Under the pieces are notes generated by a model. The model did no database searches, was not told the origin of the DNA, and was given only the letters and a program-made list of their open reading frames with translations. 64,000 nt of DNA from Moanibacter sp964542645 (GTDB taxonomy: Bacteria > Verrucomicrobiota > Verrucomicrobiia > Opitutales > UBA2987): the NCBI GenBank assembly GCA_964542645.1, contig CAZIUG010000008.1, positions 310,001-374,000 on the forward strand, written 5' to 3'. Shown piece by piece: positions 17,941 through 26,746 of this stretch; within the stretch, counting starts at the first letter, position 1, and each line of letters begins with the position of its first letter. The translations under genes and the position numbers were made by a program.

Positions 17941-18891
17941 ATGGAATATAAAAGATTAGGCACTAGCGCCCTAAAAGTCAGCACCATCGGAATGGGCTGC
18001 GTCACCTTTGGACGGGAAATAGATCCTTCCACTTCGTTTGACGTTCTGGACCGAGCCTTTGAGGGAGGAATCAATCTTCTTGATACAGCTGCCGCCTACG
18101 GTAACGACCGGATCTCGGAAAAACTACTCGGAGAGTGGTTCATTAAGCGAGGGAATCGAGACTCCTTGATTCTTGCCTCCAAGATGAACGGCGATATGAG
18201 CGCTGCTGCTGTTACTACATCCATCGAAAAGAGTCTGCGTTGTCTTCAAACCGATAGGATCGATCTTTTTCAACTGCATCATTGGCCTAACAAAGGATGG
18301 GGTGAGAAACACACAGAGCATCCACTTGAGGAAACTCTTGAGGCACTCGACGATCAAGTTCGTCGTGGAACCGTAAGATATATTGGAATAAGCAACACTA
18401 CTGGCACCCAACTCCAAATGGCGCTTGAGCTTCAGCGGGAGAGAAGATGGGCACCGTTCGTATCTATTCAGCCACAGTTTAATCTAGTTAACCACCGAGA
18501 TGTTGAAAAGGACATCTTCCCCGTCTGCCGGAGGGAATCGTTGGGCGTTCTTGGCTATAGTCCCATCGGCGCCGGTTTTCTTACAGGTAAATACGGCCGC
18601 GATAGGATCATTCCTCCCGGCACTCGTTTCGAAGTCGTTCCTGGCCACGACGAACCCTACTTTCATGACCATGGGTTTGCGGTACTTGATGACCTACGGA
18701 ATTTGTCGAAATCAAGCAACCGATCCATGATCGATTTAGCACTAGCTTGGGTCTTTGCTCAAAACGATGTCACCACCGTCCTCATAGGGGCTCGCAACAC
18801 ACACCAGGTTGACCAAGCTTTTGAAGCTCTCGAAAACCCACTTTCGAAAAATGAAGAGGAAGCTTTGGATCGGGCAGGGAACTCAATGTAG
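17941..18891 (+). CDS. Aldo/keto reductase
   Basis: This 316-residue NAD(P)H-dependent reductase of the AKR superfamily interconverts carbonyl and hydroxyl groups of sugars and aldehydes. The catalytic tetrad is visible: D48 and Y53 in LLDTAAAYGN, K81 in LASKM and H113 in LFQLHHW. The C-terminal part has the cofactor region GARNTHQVDQA. Its form fits the sugar-dehydrogenase or YajO-like AKRs. AAAGGAG lies 11 bases before the ATG. The gene is monocistronic by spacing, with a hairpin just after its stop. Substrate is unknown; a keto-aldose from the neighbouring sugar-acid pathways is plausible. Confidence 0.92.
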   Translation: MEYKRLGTSALKVSTIGMGCVTFGREIDPSTSFDVLDRAFEGGINLLDTAAAYGNDRISEKLLGEWFIKRGNRDSLILASKMNGDMSAAAVTTSIEKSLRCLQTDRIDLFQLHHWPNKGWGEKHTEHPLEETLEALDDQVRRGTVRYIGISNTTGTQLQMALELQRERRWAPFVSIQPQFNLVNHRDVEKDIFPVCRRESLGVLGYSPIGAGFLTGKYGRDRIIPPGTRFEVVPGHDEPYFHDHGFAVLDDLRNLSKSSNRSMIDLALAWVFAQNDVTTVLIGARNTHQVDQAFEALENPLSKNEEEALDRAGNSM

Positions 18892-19253
18892 GTGATCCTG
18901 TTCTGCCTTAACCTATGTCGAATCTAATCGTCGACATAGGTTCACTCAGTCAACTGGAAGGCAAATTGCCCATAAGGCAAACCTAGGGAAACCGTATTCT
19001 CCCGAATTCATTACGGAGTTTCCAGTTTAGTAGTCCCTCCAACTTTGCGCTACCGGAGACTCTCGTGGTCATAGAGTTGGACTCCTGACGCCCAGCCCTA
19101 TTCGTCTTATAGAACTCTCTGGAAAAAGACTGCTTCAACCTATCGAACCAACTTTAGGATTAATTCAGCTCGACCACCAAAAGTAGATCTTTCTGATCTT
19201 CATTTGAATTTATACCTTGCCTGAAACCGACAGCGTAAAAGAAAATAAATAGA
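18892..19253. other. 362-base intergenic region with a hairpin
   Basis: After the aldo/keto reductase stop it holds the inverted repeat listed at 18910-18942. The rest, up to the enolase-superfamily operon, presumably contains that operon's promoter; I cannot pick one convincingly. Confidence 0.5.
18910..18942 (+). terminator. 12-base-pair hairpin after the aldo/keto reductase gene
   Basis: AACCTATGTCGA (18910-18921) and TCGACATAGGTT (18931-18942) are perfect reverse complements around a 9-base loop. It begins 18 bases after the stop codon. No T run follows, so it could be a transcript-end stabiliser or a terminator of non-classical form. Confidence 0.5.
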
Positions 19254-20411
19254 ATGAAAATAACCAATGTCATCCCTTATCCCGTATGGGTAGGACAACG
19301 CAATCAACTCATCATCAAAATCGAAACGGACGAGGACATATTTGGTCTTGGGGAATCCGGACTATCCGGTCGCGAACAGGCAGTGATGGGGGCTATTAGC
19401 CACTATCAAAACTTCTTGATCGGACGCGATCCAAGAAACATCGGCGCTCTATGGCAAGAGATGTATAGAGGCCAATACTTTGAAGGAGGCCGAGTTCTTA
19501 CCGCGGCTATTTCTGCCATCGATATTGCACTACACGATATCCTTGCGAAATCCCTTGAGGTCCCAGTTTACCAGCTTCTTGGGGGAAAACAGCGCGACAA
19601 TGTGCCTTGCTTCGCCACCTGCGGAATGCCGAGCCTTGAAGAACTCACCGACAACGTGCACCTACTCCTTGAAAAGGGATGGAATGTGATAAGAGTAATG
19701 CAGGCAACTCCGAGAGGAGCAGAGACTAACATCTTTGATCCCAGAGAATCAATTCCGCTTACCGCTGATCGAATGACAGCCTTGCGTGAAAAGGTGGGAT
19801 CCGAACCCATTCTGGGTGTTGAATATCATCACCGACTATCGGTAGCTGAAGCAGCCTCTTTTTGCCAACGCATGCCTTCAGGGACCCTCGACTTCCTCGA
19901 GGAACCAATCCGAGATGAAACACCCGAGGCCTACGAATCTCTCCGAAAAATGACCGACATCCCCTTCGCAATCGGTGAAGAATTCTCCAGTAAATGGCAA
20001 TTCATGCCCTACCTCGAGCGCGGTATCACCAACTTTGCTCGCCTGGACATCTGTAACGTGGGAGGATTCACCGAAGCCATGAAAGTTGCAGCCGCCGCAG
20101 AAACCCACTATATTGATTTGATGCCACACAATCCTTTGGGTCCGGTATGCACTGCGGCCAGCGTGCATTTGGCGGCAGCGGTACCTAATTTCGCTTGGCT
20201 TGAGCATCGAGTCACACCTACTGAGAAAGGTGGCTTTCTCGATGAGGACATGTTTCCCCTTCAGGTTAAAACAGAGGGTGACCGGATTCTGGTTCCAGAC
20301 ACTCCCGGGCTTGGCGTAGAATTCAATGAGGAATTGGCGAAACAACAGAAATTTAAGATGTGGGAGGCGCCACATCTTAAACGCACTGACGGATCTTACA
20401 CAAACTGGTAA
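19254..20411 (+). CDS. Enolase-superfamily sugar-acid dehydratase, first gene of a three-gene operon
   Basis: This 385-residue relative of D-galactonate/mannonate dehydratases has a capping domain followed by a barrel. The second and third metal ligands are present (E216 in FLEEP and E242 in IGEE), as is the catalytic H292 in MPHNPLGP. The first ligand, normally Asp, reads Glu (E190 in GVEYHHR). It ends with the GSYTNW motif also seen at the C-terminus of the 8923 gene, so the two are true paralogues. It heads an operon with the CehA/McbA hydrolase (30 bases on) and the sulfatase, which suggests dehydration of an acid released by those enzymes. Confidence 0.88.
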   Translation: MKITNVIPYPVWVGQRNQLIIKIETDEDIFGLGESGLSGREQAVMGAISHYQNFLIGRDPRNIGALWQEMYRGQYFEGGRVLTAAISAIDIALHDILAKSLEVPVYQLLGGKQRDNVPCFATCGMPSLEELTDNVHLLLEKGWNVIRVMQATPRGAETNIFDPRESIPLTADRMTALREKVGSEPILGVEYHHRLSVAEAASFCQRMPSGTLDFLEEPIRDETPEAYESLRKMTDIPFAIGEEFSSKWQFMPYLERGITNFARLDICNVGGFTEAMKVAAAAETHYIDLMPHNPLGPVCTAASVHLAAAVPNFAWLEHRVTPTEKGGFLDEDMFPLQVKTEGDRILVPDTPGLGVEFNEELAKQQKFKMWEAPHLKRTDGSYTNW

Positions 20412-20441
20412 TCCAAAATCGAACAGGAGGAATGGTTTAGA

Positions 20442-22940
20442 ATGAACGATTATTATCCATTAGATCTCCATTCACTTTACAATGCAGGAGTTAATTTTCT
20501 CAGTTCCGAGACCCCCCTTGGACAACAGTTGTTTCGTGGACTCCCTTTTAAATTAGGAGACGAACCCAGCCGTTGTATTATTGCATTCGGAAAAGAGAAG
20601 GGCAATGAAAGAGTAGAGATCCCTGTTGAAGCCAAGGCAACTTGGCTAATCATCGCCCACCGACTGTTGGAATCAAAAATACCCGATAACGGGCCAGTAG
20701 GAGAGCCCATCGCGAAGTTTCGTTTCCACTTTAAAACGGGTGAGGTCGAAGAAACACAAATTCGTGATCGGTTTGAAATCTCGACTATACCATCTTCCAT
20801 CTCGATACCTGGATCCTCTCCTTTCATTGCCGTCTCAGACACCGCAGATAAGCTTTTACCGCGTTGGGCTGGCGACTGGGCTGAAGCAGGTCGTCGACAA
20901 ACCGAAGTCGCAGGAGGTCGATCGTTACACTTTGTCCTCTGGGCTTGGAAAAATCCTCATCCTGAACAAACACTAGAGAAACTTGAAATTATTCCAATAG
21001 GCCCAGCCTTTGTAATTGGCGGCATTACCGTCAGTAGCATTGACGAAAACCCCTTTTGCCGAGAAGCAACCCGGGAAGTAATCATCAATCTTCCTCGAAA
21101 AGAAGATGCTAACCGACCATTCAATTTGGAGGGCGAAGTCGACCGCGGCATCAATACTTATCCCTATCCCCTTCCAAATGATTCGACTGAATCCTTCCTT
21201 AAAGGACGCAAAGGATGGGGTGAGAAACAGAATCCGGGTAGCAGTCCTTCTTACGCAGAAATCGCGGCTAATCCTTCGGCAACAATCAGTGTAAAGCAAA
21301 ACGATGAAATCCTGGGCGAAGCAAACTGGGGTGACTTGCGCGAAAAAAGGCAGATAAAAGCCTCTGAAAGGCTGGAACTTCAAGTGATTGAGCGAGGGAA
21401 AAACTGGGTCCACACGACCGTAGTCGATGACAATACAGGACAGCCTATTCCCTGCCGTATTCATTTTCGCTCACCCGAGGGTATCCCTTACGCACCCCAC
21501 GGCCACCACGCCCACGTTAATACCAACTTGGGAACATGGCATTCTGACGTTGGTGGCGATGTCCGCATGGGCCAAATCACTTATGCATACGTTGATGGGA
21601 CCTGCCAAGGCTGGCTACCTTGTGGGAATGTTACGGTCGATGTTGCTCGAGGATTTGAATATGAACCCCTTCGCGCTCAAGTGGAAATAAAGCCGGGACA
21701 AAGGAATCTCGAACTAAGGCTCAAACGCTGGTGCAATATGAACAAGGAGGGCTGGTACAGCGGCGATTCTCATGTTCATTTCCTTTCTGCTCAGGGCAGC
21801 CTAACCGAGGCCCAAGGAGAAGATCTCAATGTCGTAAACCTACTTCAATCTCAGTGGGGAGGTCTCTTCACCAATACGGAAGAATTTACCGGAGGAGAAA
21901 TGGCCACCAAAGATGGATCTCATATTGTCTACGTATCTCAGGAAAATCGCCAGCACTTCCTGGGACATCTTATTCTTATGGGACTCAAGGAACCGGTTAT
22001 GCCCTGGTGCTCAGACGGACCGGGCGAGGCCGAAATGGGTGGAACGCTTGAGGTAACAATGTCGGACTGGGCCGATCAGTGCCACGCCCAAGGGGGGAGT
22101 GTTGTCATCCCTCACCTCCCGAGCCCAAATGGAGAACCGGCAACACTAATTGCAACTGGTCGAGCCGATGCCGTAGAAATGTTGCGTCACGGTAAATATA
22201 CGCATGGTGAGTACTATCGCTACCTCAATTGTGGATACAAACTTCCTCTCGTCGGCGGCACAGACAAAATGAGCAGCGATGTTCCTGTGGGAATCTATAG
22301 AACCTATGTCCAGCTCCCAAAGGATCAACCCTTCACCTACGATAACTGGTGCCGTGCGATGACATCGGGCCGTACCTTCCATAGTGGTGGCCCACTCATT
22401 CGTCTCACGGTAGAAGGCTGTGACATCGGTGATACCATTAATCTACCCGGTAATGGTGGCACCATCGAGGTTGAAGCTAAAGCCGAATCGGTGGTTCCGA
22501 TACACACCCTTGAAATTGTCCAAGAAGGTAGAGTGGTAGCTTCAGTCGAAGAGTCAGAAGGAACTCGGAAGCTGCATTTGCGAGATAAACTTGAGGTCAA
22601 AAGCCACTCCTGGATCGCCGCTCGATGTAGCGGTCCCGGGTACTTTGAAAGCGTGCCCCACTACGATGGATGGGGTCGCGGCATTATGGCTCATACCTCG
22701 CCAGTATACATAGCCTGCGGTGAAGAATGGTGGATGTTCGACCAGGACACGGCCCAATATATGCTAACTTTGGTAGAAGGAACGCTCCACTACATGCGCC
22801 AAAACAGCCGACAGCATCCCGAAAACAATGTTACCCATCATCACGGCGAAGAGGATCATTCCGCCTACCTCGAACGGCCATTCCTAGAGGCACGCAAAGC
22901 AATTCACAATCGAATGCATCAGCTTGGGATTCCCCATTAG
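20442..22940 (+). CDS. CehA/McbA-family metallohydrolase (PHP-like domain) with long N-terminal region
   Basis: This is a large 832-residue protein. The first 430 residues are beta-rich and not recognised, apart from a carboxypeptidase-regulatory-like stretch before residue 430. The catalytic part begins with GWYSGDSHVHF at about residue 436, the first metal motif of the polymerase-and-histidinol-phosphatase fold. It continues with IPHLPSPNGE and LVGGTDKMSSDVPVG at about residue 603. Known CehA/McbA enzymes hydrolyse carbamate or ester bonds. No signal peptide is evident. It lies in an operon between a sugar-acid dehydratase and a sulfatase; AGGAGG lies 11 bases before its ATG. Activity on an esterified or carbamoylated sugar acid is an inference. 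Confidence 0.75.
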   Translation: MNDYYPLDLHSLYNAGVNFLSSETPLGQQLFRGLPFKLGDEPSRCIIAFGKEKGNERVEIPVEAKATWLIIAHRLLESKIPDNGPVGEPIAKFRFHFKTGEVEETQIRDRFEISTIPSSISIPGSSPFIAVSDTADKLLPRWAGDWAEAGRRQTEVAGGRSLHFVLWAWKNPHPEQTLEKLEIIPIGPAFVIGGITVSSIDENPFCREATREVIINLPRKEDANRPFNLEGEVDRGINTYPYPLPNDSTESFLKGRKGWGEKQNPGSSPSYAEIAANPSATISVKQNDEILGEANWGDLREKRQIKASERLELQVIERGKNWVHTTVVDDNTGQPIPCRIHFRSPEGIPYAPHGHHAHVNTNLGTWHSDVGGDVRMGQITYAYVDGTCQGWLPCGNVTVDVARGFEYEPLRAQVEIKPGQRNLELRLKRWCNMNKEGWYSGDSHVHFLSAQGSLTEAQGEDLNVVNLLQSQWGGLFTNTEEFTGGEMATKDGSHIVYVSQENRQHFLGHLILMGLKEPVMPWCSDGPGEAEMGGTLEVTMSDWADQCHAQGGSVVIPHLPSPNGEPATLIATGRADAVEMLRHGKYTHGEYYRYLNCGYKLPLVGGTDKMSSDVPVGIYRTYVQLPKDQPFTYDNWCRAMTSGRTFHSGGPLIRLTVEGCDIGDTINLPGNGGTIEVEAKAESVVPIHTLEIVQEGRVVASVEESEGTRKLHLRDKLEVKSHSWIAARCSGPGYFESVPHYDGWGRGIMAHTSPVYIACGEEWWMFDQDTAQYMLTLVEGTLHYMRQNSRQHPENNVTHHHGEEDHSAYLERPFLEARKAIHNRMHQLGIPH

Positions 22941-22976
22941 GATTCCATCGGGCTTTGGCATCCATAAGATCTATTG

Positions 22977-24461
22977 ATGAAAAAAAAGGCTGAAGAGCGT
23001 CCCAACATCATTTTTATTATGCCCGACCAGTTGAGGCATGATTTTCTCAGCTGCTACGGCGCCTCTTTCATTCACACTCCGAATATAGATAGTCTAGGAA
23101 GCCGAGGAATCCTTTTCCAAAATGCCTACTCCGAGCACCCTGTCTGTGTTGCTGCTCGCGCCTCCCTCCTAACCGGCATGAATGCGATTAAAACTGGAGT
23201 TCTCGATAACACACAGTTTATTCGCCCGGACTACCGGACGTGTGGTCTTCATACTTGGCCTGAATTGCTTAGCGAAGCTGGCTACTATACTGTGGGAATG
23301 GGCAAGATGCACTTCTACCCCTGGGAAAAGGACTTCGGATTCCAACACAGGATTATCGCCGAAGATAAACTGTGGGGATTCATCGAGGACGATTACTTTC
23401 ACATTCTTCACAAGGCTGGCTATAGCAAACGTGACTTCATAAAAGTACCCGAATACCATAAAAACCATATGGCATGTATCAGTCCCCACCCTTGGGAATA
23501 TAACGTCGATCATTTTGTGGGGAGAAATACGGCAAAATGGATTTCAGAGTACGATGGGGAAGCGCCGTTTGCTATGATGGTTGGATTTCCTGGGCCACAC
23601 TCGCCCTACGATCCTGCTTTGGAATACGCAACCTTTGATCCCGGAGACATGCCCGAACCTCATCCTGCGGAATCTAAAGACACCTCCGTAATGCATGTCC
23701 CGAACCCGATAGACCCTAAATCAAAAAGCAAGTCGTGGTACGCTGTACGAAATGAGATTTCTCCGACGCGCGATACTTTTCTGATGCAACGCGCCTGCTA
23801 TGCTGGCTTGGTTGTCCAGATTGATCTCGAAGTTGGAAGAATCCTTGATTCTCTAAGGAGAAAAGGCATCCTGGAAAACACCATTATAATCTTTTCTTCC
23901 GACCATGGTGATTACCTCGGCGATCATGGCCTAATTGGAAAAGGTTCTTACTATGAAGCAGCCTGTCATGTGCCGATGTTGGTCTCTCATCCTCGCTTTA
24001 ATGACGCCAAAATATCCGAAGAATTGGTGACGCTGACCGACACAACCGCAACAATCCTCTCGCTCGCTGGAATTAAGGTTCCTTCTTATATGGATTCACG
24101 CCCAATGCCTGGCTTGGGACATTCTAACGAAGAATCGCGCAAACATGTCTTTGGCATCCTCAAAAACCGTTGGATGCTTTTTGACGGAAGATGGAAACTA
24201 TGCAAATACCCGCAAGGCTCCCATTTATTCGATCTTATGGAGGATCCAGGCGAACAACTAAATCGGGCGATCGATCCTAAATTCTCCAATATCTTTCACC
24301 GGTTAGATACTATCCTCACTTCGGAAATCATGCGCTCAACTTACGAGGCAGCATTTCCTGAACGTATCAACGCTGCCTTTAATTCGAGCAGTCCCGAATT
24401 TGGACGACCGGGCTCAGCTCGTACCTACCCAATGCCGTGGGGAGAGACCCACCCTGACTAA
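22977..24461 (+). CDS. Sulfatase (alkaline phosphatase superfamily)
   Basis: This 494-residue sulfatase is read from the ATG one codon after a TTG. The N-terminus has NIIFIMPDQLRHD, with the metal-binding Asp. The active site to be converted to formylglycine is C57-V-A-A-R61, in the C-x-A-x-R form of the motif, followed by ASLLTG. The second metal block is FSSDHGDYLGDHGL with G-K-G-S-Y-Y-E after it, which resembles the choline-sulfatase / phosphonate monoester hydrolase branch. There is no signal peptide, so the substrate would be desulfated in the cytosol. Its position after a sugar-acid dehydratase and a CehA/McbA hydrolase suggests a small sulfated organic acid or sugar as substrate. It needs a maturase that is not in the window. 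Confidence 0.9.
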   Translation: MKKKAEERPNIIFIMPDQLRHDFLSCYGASFIHTPNIDSLGSRGILFQNAYSEHPVCVAARASLLTGMNAIKTGVLDNTQFIRPDYRTCGLHTWPELLSEAGYYTVGMGKMHFYPWEKDFGFQHRIIAEDKLWGFIEDDYFHILHKAGYSKRDFIKVPEYHKNHMACISPHPWEYNVDHFVGRNTAKWISEYDGEAPFAMMVGFPGPHSPYDPALEYATFDPGDMPEPHPAESKDTSVMHVPNPIDPKSKSKSWYAVRNEISPTRDTFLMQRACYAGLVVQIDLEVGRILDSLRRKGILENTIIIFSSDHGDYLGDHGLIGKGSYYEAACHVPMLVSHPRFNDAKISEELVTLTDTTATILSLAGIKVPSYMDSRPMPGLGHSNEESRKHVFGILKNRWMLFDGRWKLCKYPQGSHLFDLMEDPGEQLNRAIDPKFSNIFHRLDTILTSEIMRSTYEAAFPERINAAFNSSSPEFGRPGSARTYPMPWGETHPD

Positions 24462-24478
24462 AGAGGAGTTTCGACACC

Positions 24479-25543
24479 TCAGAGCGACAGATTTCTGGCC
24501 CGTTCAGCCTGCCACTTCTTTCTCGTCCCGTAATAATTGTCAACTTCTCGAAAGGGCTCGACTGTATCTGTGGTGGTTTTGCCGAAGACCAACAAATCTA
24601 CATATCCTTCTTCCAGCCTAAGCCGATCTTTGAGTCGCACCTCTTCCTTAAAACCAGCTGCCCTGACTAATTCACACTGATGATGGTCACAGGAGGCCAT
24701 GGGAATCTGAAGCGTCCGAATCGAAATAGATCGGGCTCGATCCTCAACATCCAAGAGAAGCTCTCCCAGCTGAGACTCATACTCGGGAGTGATTCGAAAT
24801 CCCAATGTTGCGACGTGTTGCTCTACAAATGTGTCCTTTCGTTCAATGGCTGCCGCACCAACAACATATCCCTTCGGGTTTTCCAGCACGGAGAAGGAAC
24901 CTCGCCCATTTTCGATTCGTCGCATCACCTTTACAAAATGACTTTCATACCGGGTCTCCGAAAACGAACTTGTCAGATAATCCTTGATCAACCAATTGGG
25001 TTCCGGATGGTTGAAAAGTGCGGATAGCTCCGGCAAGTCACCCCAGGTCGCATTTCTTACAACAGCTTCGCCACAATTACGCCAGTAGGTCTCGTCGAAC
25101 TTTAGGAAATCCGGCGCCAAGTACCGCATGCCGTCTCCCACGTGGTAACTGAATCCATGTCTTTCGTAAAGATGACCAGCAATCGGATTGTTGGTGCACA
25201 AATAGAGTGCCTGACCTCCATCCTTTCTGAAACGTTTGATCAGTCTGTGCATCAGCGCATTTGCGATACCCTTACCTCGATAACTCTCTCCTGTCTGAAC
25301 AAATTCAACCACTCCTATACTCCGCTTATCAGTATGGACATAATAGCTCATCGAGCCCACAACCTTACCATCAATTTCCCCGACAAAATATGGAGTGAAC
25401 AACCAAGGAGTTAAATTCCCGCTCAACAGGTCGTCCCTCACTTCTAGCCAACAACCTACTTTATCAGTATAAGCCCTTAGCGGTGGCTCTATCATTCGAA
25501 TGGTCAGATCCTCTCCAGTCCTTAATGTCACTCTGTTATTCAT
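24479..25543 (-). CDS. Two-domain GNAT family N-acetyltransferase
   Basis: The N-terminal half (about residues 10-145) is a GNAT domain. Its acetyl-CoA loop is visible as YRGKGIANALM (residues 88-98), and the LYERHGFSY strand-turn that closes GNAT folds follows. The C-terminal half (about 155-330) has a similar pattern with LGELLLDVEDRA and RAAGFKEE, but its CoA loop is degenerate, as in tandem GNAT proteins where only one copy is active. Substrate is unknown. It is convergent with the sulfatase, with 17 bases between the stops. The ATG start has no strong Shine-Dalgarno. Confidence 0.82.
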   Translation of the reverse strand: MNNRVTLRTGEDLTIRMIEPPLRAYTDKVGCWLEVRDDLLSGNLTPWLFTPYFVGEIDGKVVGSMSYYVHTDKRSIGVVEFVQTGESYRGKGIANALMHRLIKRFRKDGGQALYLCTNNPIAGHLYERHGFSYHVGDGMRYLAPDFLKFDETYWRNCGEAVVRNATWGDLPELSALFNHPEPNWLIKDYLTSSFSETRYESHFVKVMRRIENGRGSFSVLENPKGYVVGAAAIERKDTFVEQHVATLGFRITPEYESQLGELLLDVEDRARSISIRTLQIPMASCDHHQCELVRAAGFKEEVRLKDRLRLEEGYVDLLVFGKTTTDTVEPFREVDNYYGTRKKWQAERARNLSL

Positions 25544-25939
25544 TTTTCTGAGTACGGCATATCCAATAAGATAGTTTCTAGTCAGAGTTCCAACGAATCA
25601 TTAGTTCCAGCTACTCAATGAGAGGATGAGGTTAATCAAACGCCAAACTTGTATATTCACTCTCGCTCCCTTCATTTGGGATGGAGATTCAAGCACAGGC
25701 AAGGACGCCTATTCAGGAACTAGTTTTGCATTCAGTGAATATTTGATCTATAATCAAGCAGACCCCTTTTCTCAAATGCCTTAGTCCGAAACTGAATTGG
25801 TATGATTAATTCCTGTTGCGACTTCGTCTCGGAGGTGAAATCAATGCTACTTAGGAAATAGTTTCTCACTCTCAAACGGGAAAATTTCTCCGAAATTCCC
25901 TAAAGCTTGAAATAGTTACAATTCCCATTCCTATCTGAA
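25544..25939. other. 396-base intergenic region
   Basis: This lies between two minus-strand genes, so it should carry the promoter of the GNAT gene. No convincing promoter, terminator, tRNA or coding remnant could be made out. Confidence 0.5.
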
Positions 25940-26662
25940 TCAATTCTTCGGAAATTTTGTCCCATCGTCTGGCGAGTACTCAAGTAATTTCCTAGTATAA
26001 TCAAGAGCTAATCGAGGTCGATGGTGATCGGAGATTCCATTGACAATAGCAAAGTCGATATCTTCTACATCCACACAGCGCTGAAAAACCTGAGCACAAT
26101 CCCGCTTGCTACTACCACTCATAATGGCATCAGGATCCCATTCCCCCTTTTGATTGAATCCAGGATTGGTTAGGCGCAGGCAGATACAAGAGAAGCTATT
26201 CCGATGGGAGTAAACTCTGGCAAGCGCCTCACCCCAACACTTAGTCGCTCCGTAAATATTAGTGGGATAAACCGGCCAGTCCCAATCCACATCAGTCTTA
26301 TCAGCATATCCATCAACCGCATCAATGCTGCTGGTAAAGACTATACGACTACATCCCGCCTTATGTGAGGCTTCGAATGCATTATAGGTACCTAGAATAT
26401 TCAAATCCATAAGAGTGTCGTAAAATTTCGCACCATCACCGGGGTAAGCTGCTAGGTGAACCACCGTGTCCATATCCTGAGCGGCAGCGAACAATTGTCC
26501 GTAATCGGTAATGTCGGTGTACATGAAAGTCTCATGCTCACCCAGATCCTCAACTGGCCGAATATCTGCCAACCTTAGTGCGTAATGTTCACCCCAATGC
26601 GAACGCAAAATACCGCCTACAGTCCCAGCAGCCCCAGTGATCAAAACCTTCTTCCTTTCCAT
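25940..26662 (-). CDS. NAD-dependent epimerase/dehydratase, uronate-dehydrogenase-like
   Basis: This extended SDR of about 240 residues has the Rossmann motif TGAAGTVGG, D in the ADIRPVED strand end, VVHLAAYPGDG, and the catalytic region SSIDAVDGY...YGATKCWGEALARVY. The pattern of a short protein with LNILGTYNAFEA and a YGATK motif matches uronate dehydrogenases, which oxidise galacturonate or glucuronate to the aldaro-lactone with NAD. The reading frame extends to TTG at 26686; the ATG at 26662 gives the usual N-terminus but abuts an AAGGAG directly, so the start is uncertain. It lies after a two-gene unit of an amidohydrolase and an unknown protein. Confidence 0.75.
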   Translation of the reverse strand: MERKKVLITGAAGTVGGILRSHWGEHYALRLADIRPVEDLGEHETFMYTDITDYGQLFAAAQDMDTVVHLAAYPGDGAKFYDTLMDLNILGTYNAFEASHKAGCSRIVFTSSIDAVDGYADKTDVDWDWPVYPTNIYGATKCWGEALARVYSHRNSFSCICLRLTNPGFNQKGEWDPDAIMSGSSKRDCAQVFQRCVDVEDIDFAIVNGISDHHRPRLALDYTRKLLEYSPDDGTKFPKN

Positions 26663-26700
26663 CTCCTTCACTAGATCACCGGTCAACTTTCGGTGAACTA

Positions 26701-26724
26701 GTACCTTCCTAATCCGGAAGGTAC
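26701..26724 (-). terminator. 9-base-pair hairpin between two minus-strand units
   Basis: GTACCTTCC (26701-26709) and GGAAGGTAC (26716-26724) flank a 6-base loop. It lies 22 bases after the stop of the unknown gene (26747) and just upstream of the uronate-dehydrogenase-like gene. There is no T run; a terminator, processing site or attenuator are all possible. Confidence 0.35.
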
Positions 26725-26746
26725 GCTAGCATTAGCACCCTCCTTT

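Noticed and set aside
20973..21464. 163-codon frame antisense to the CehA/McbA gene
   Set aside because: It is a shadow of the real gene, with unbalanced composition and no motif.
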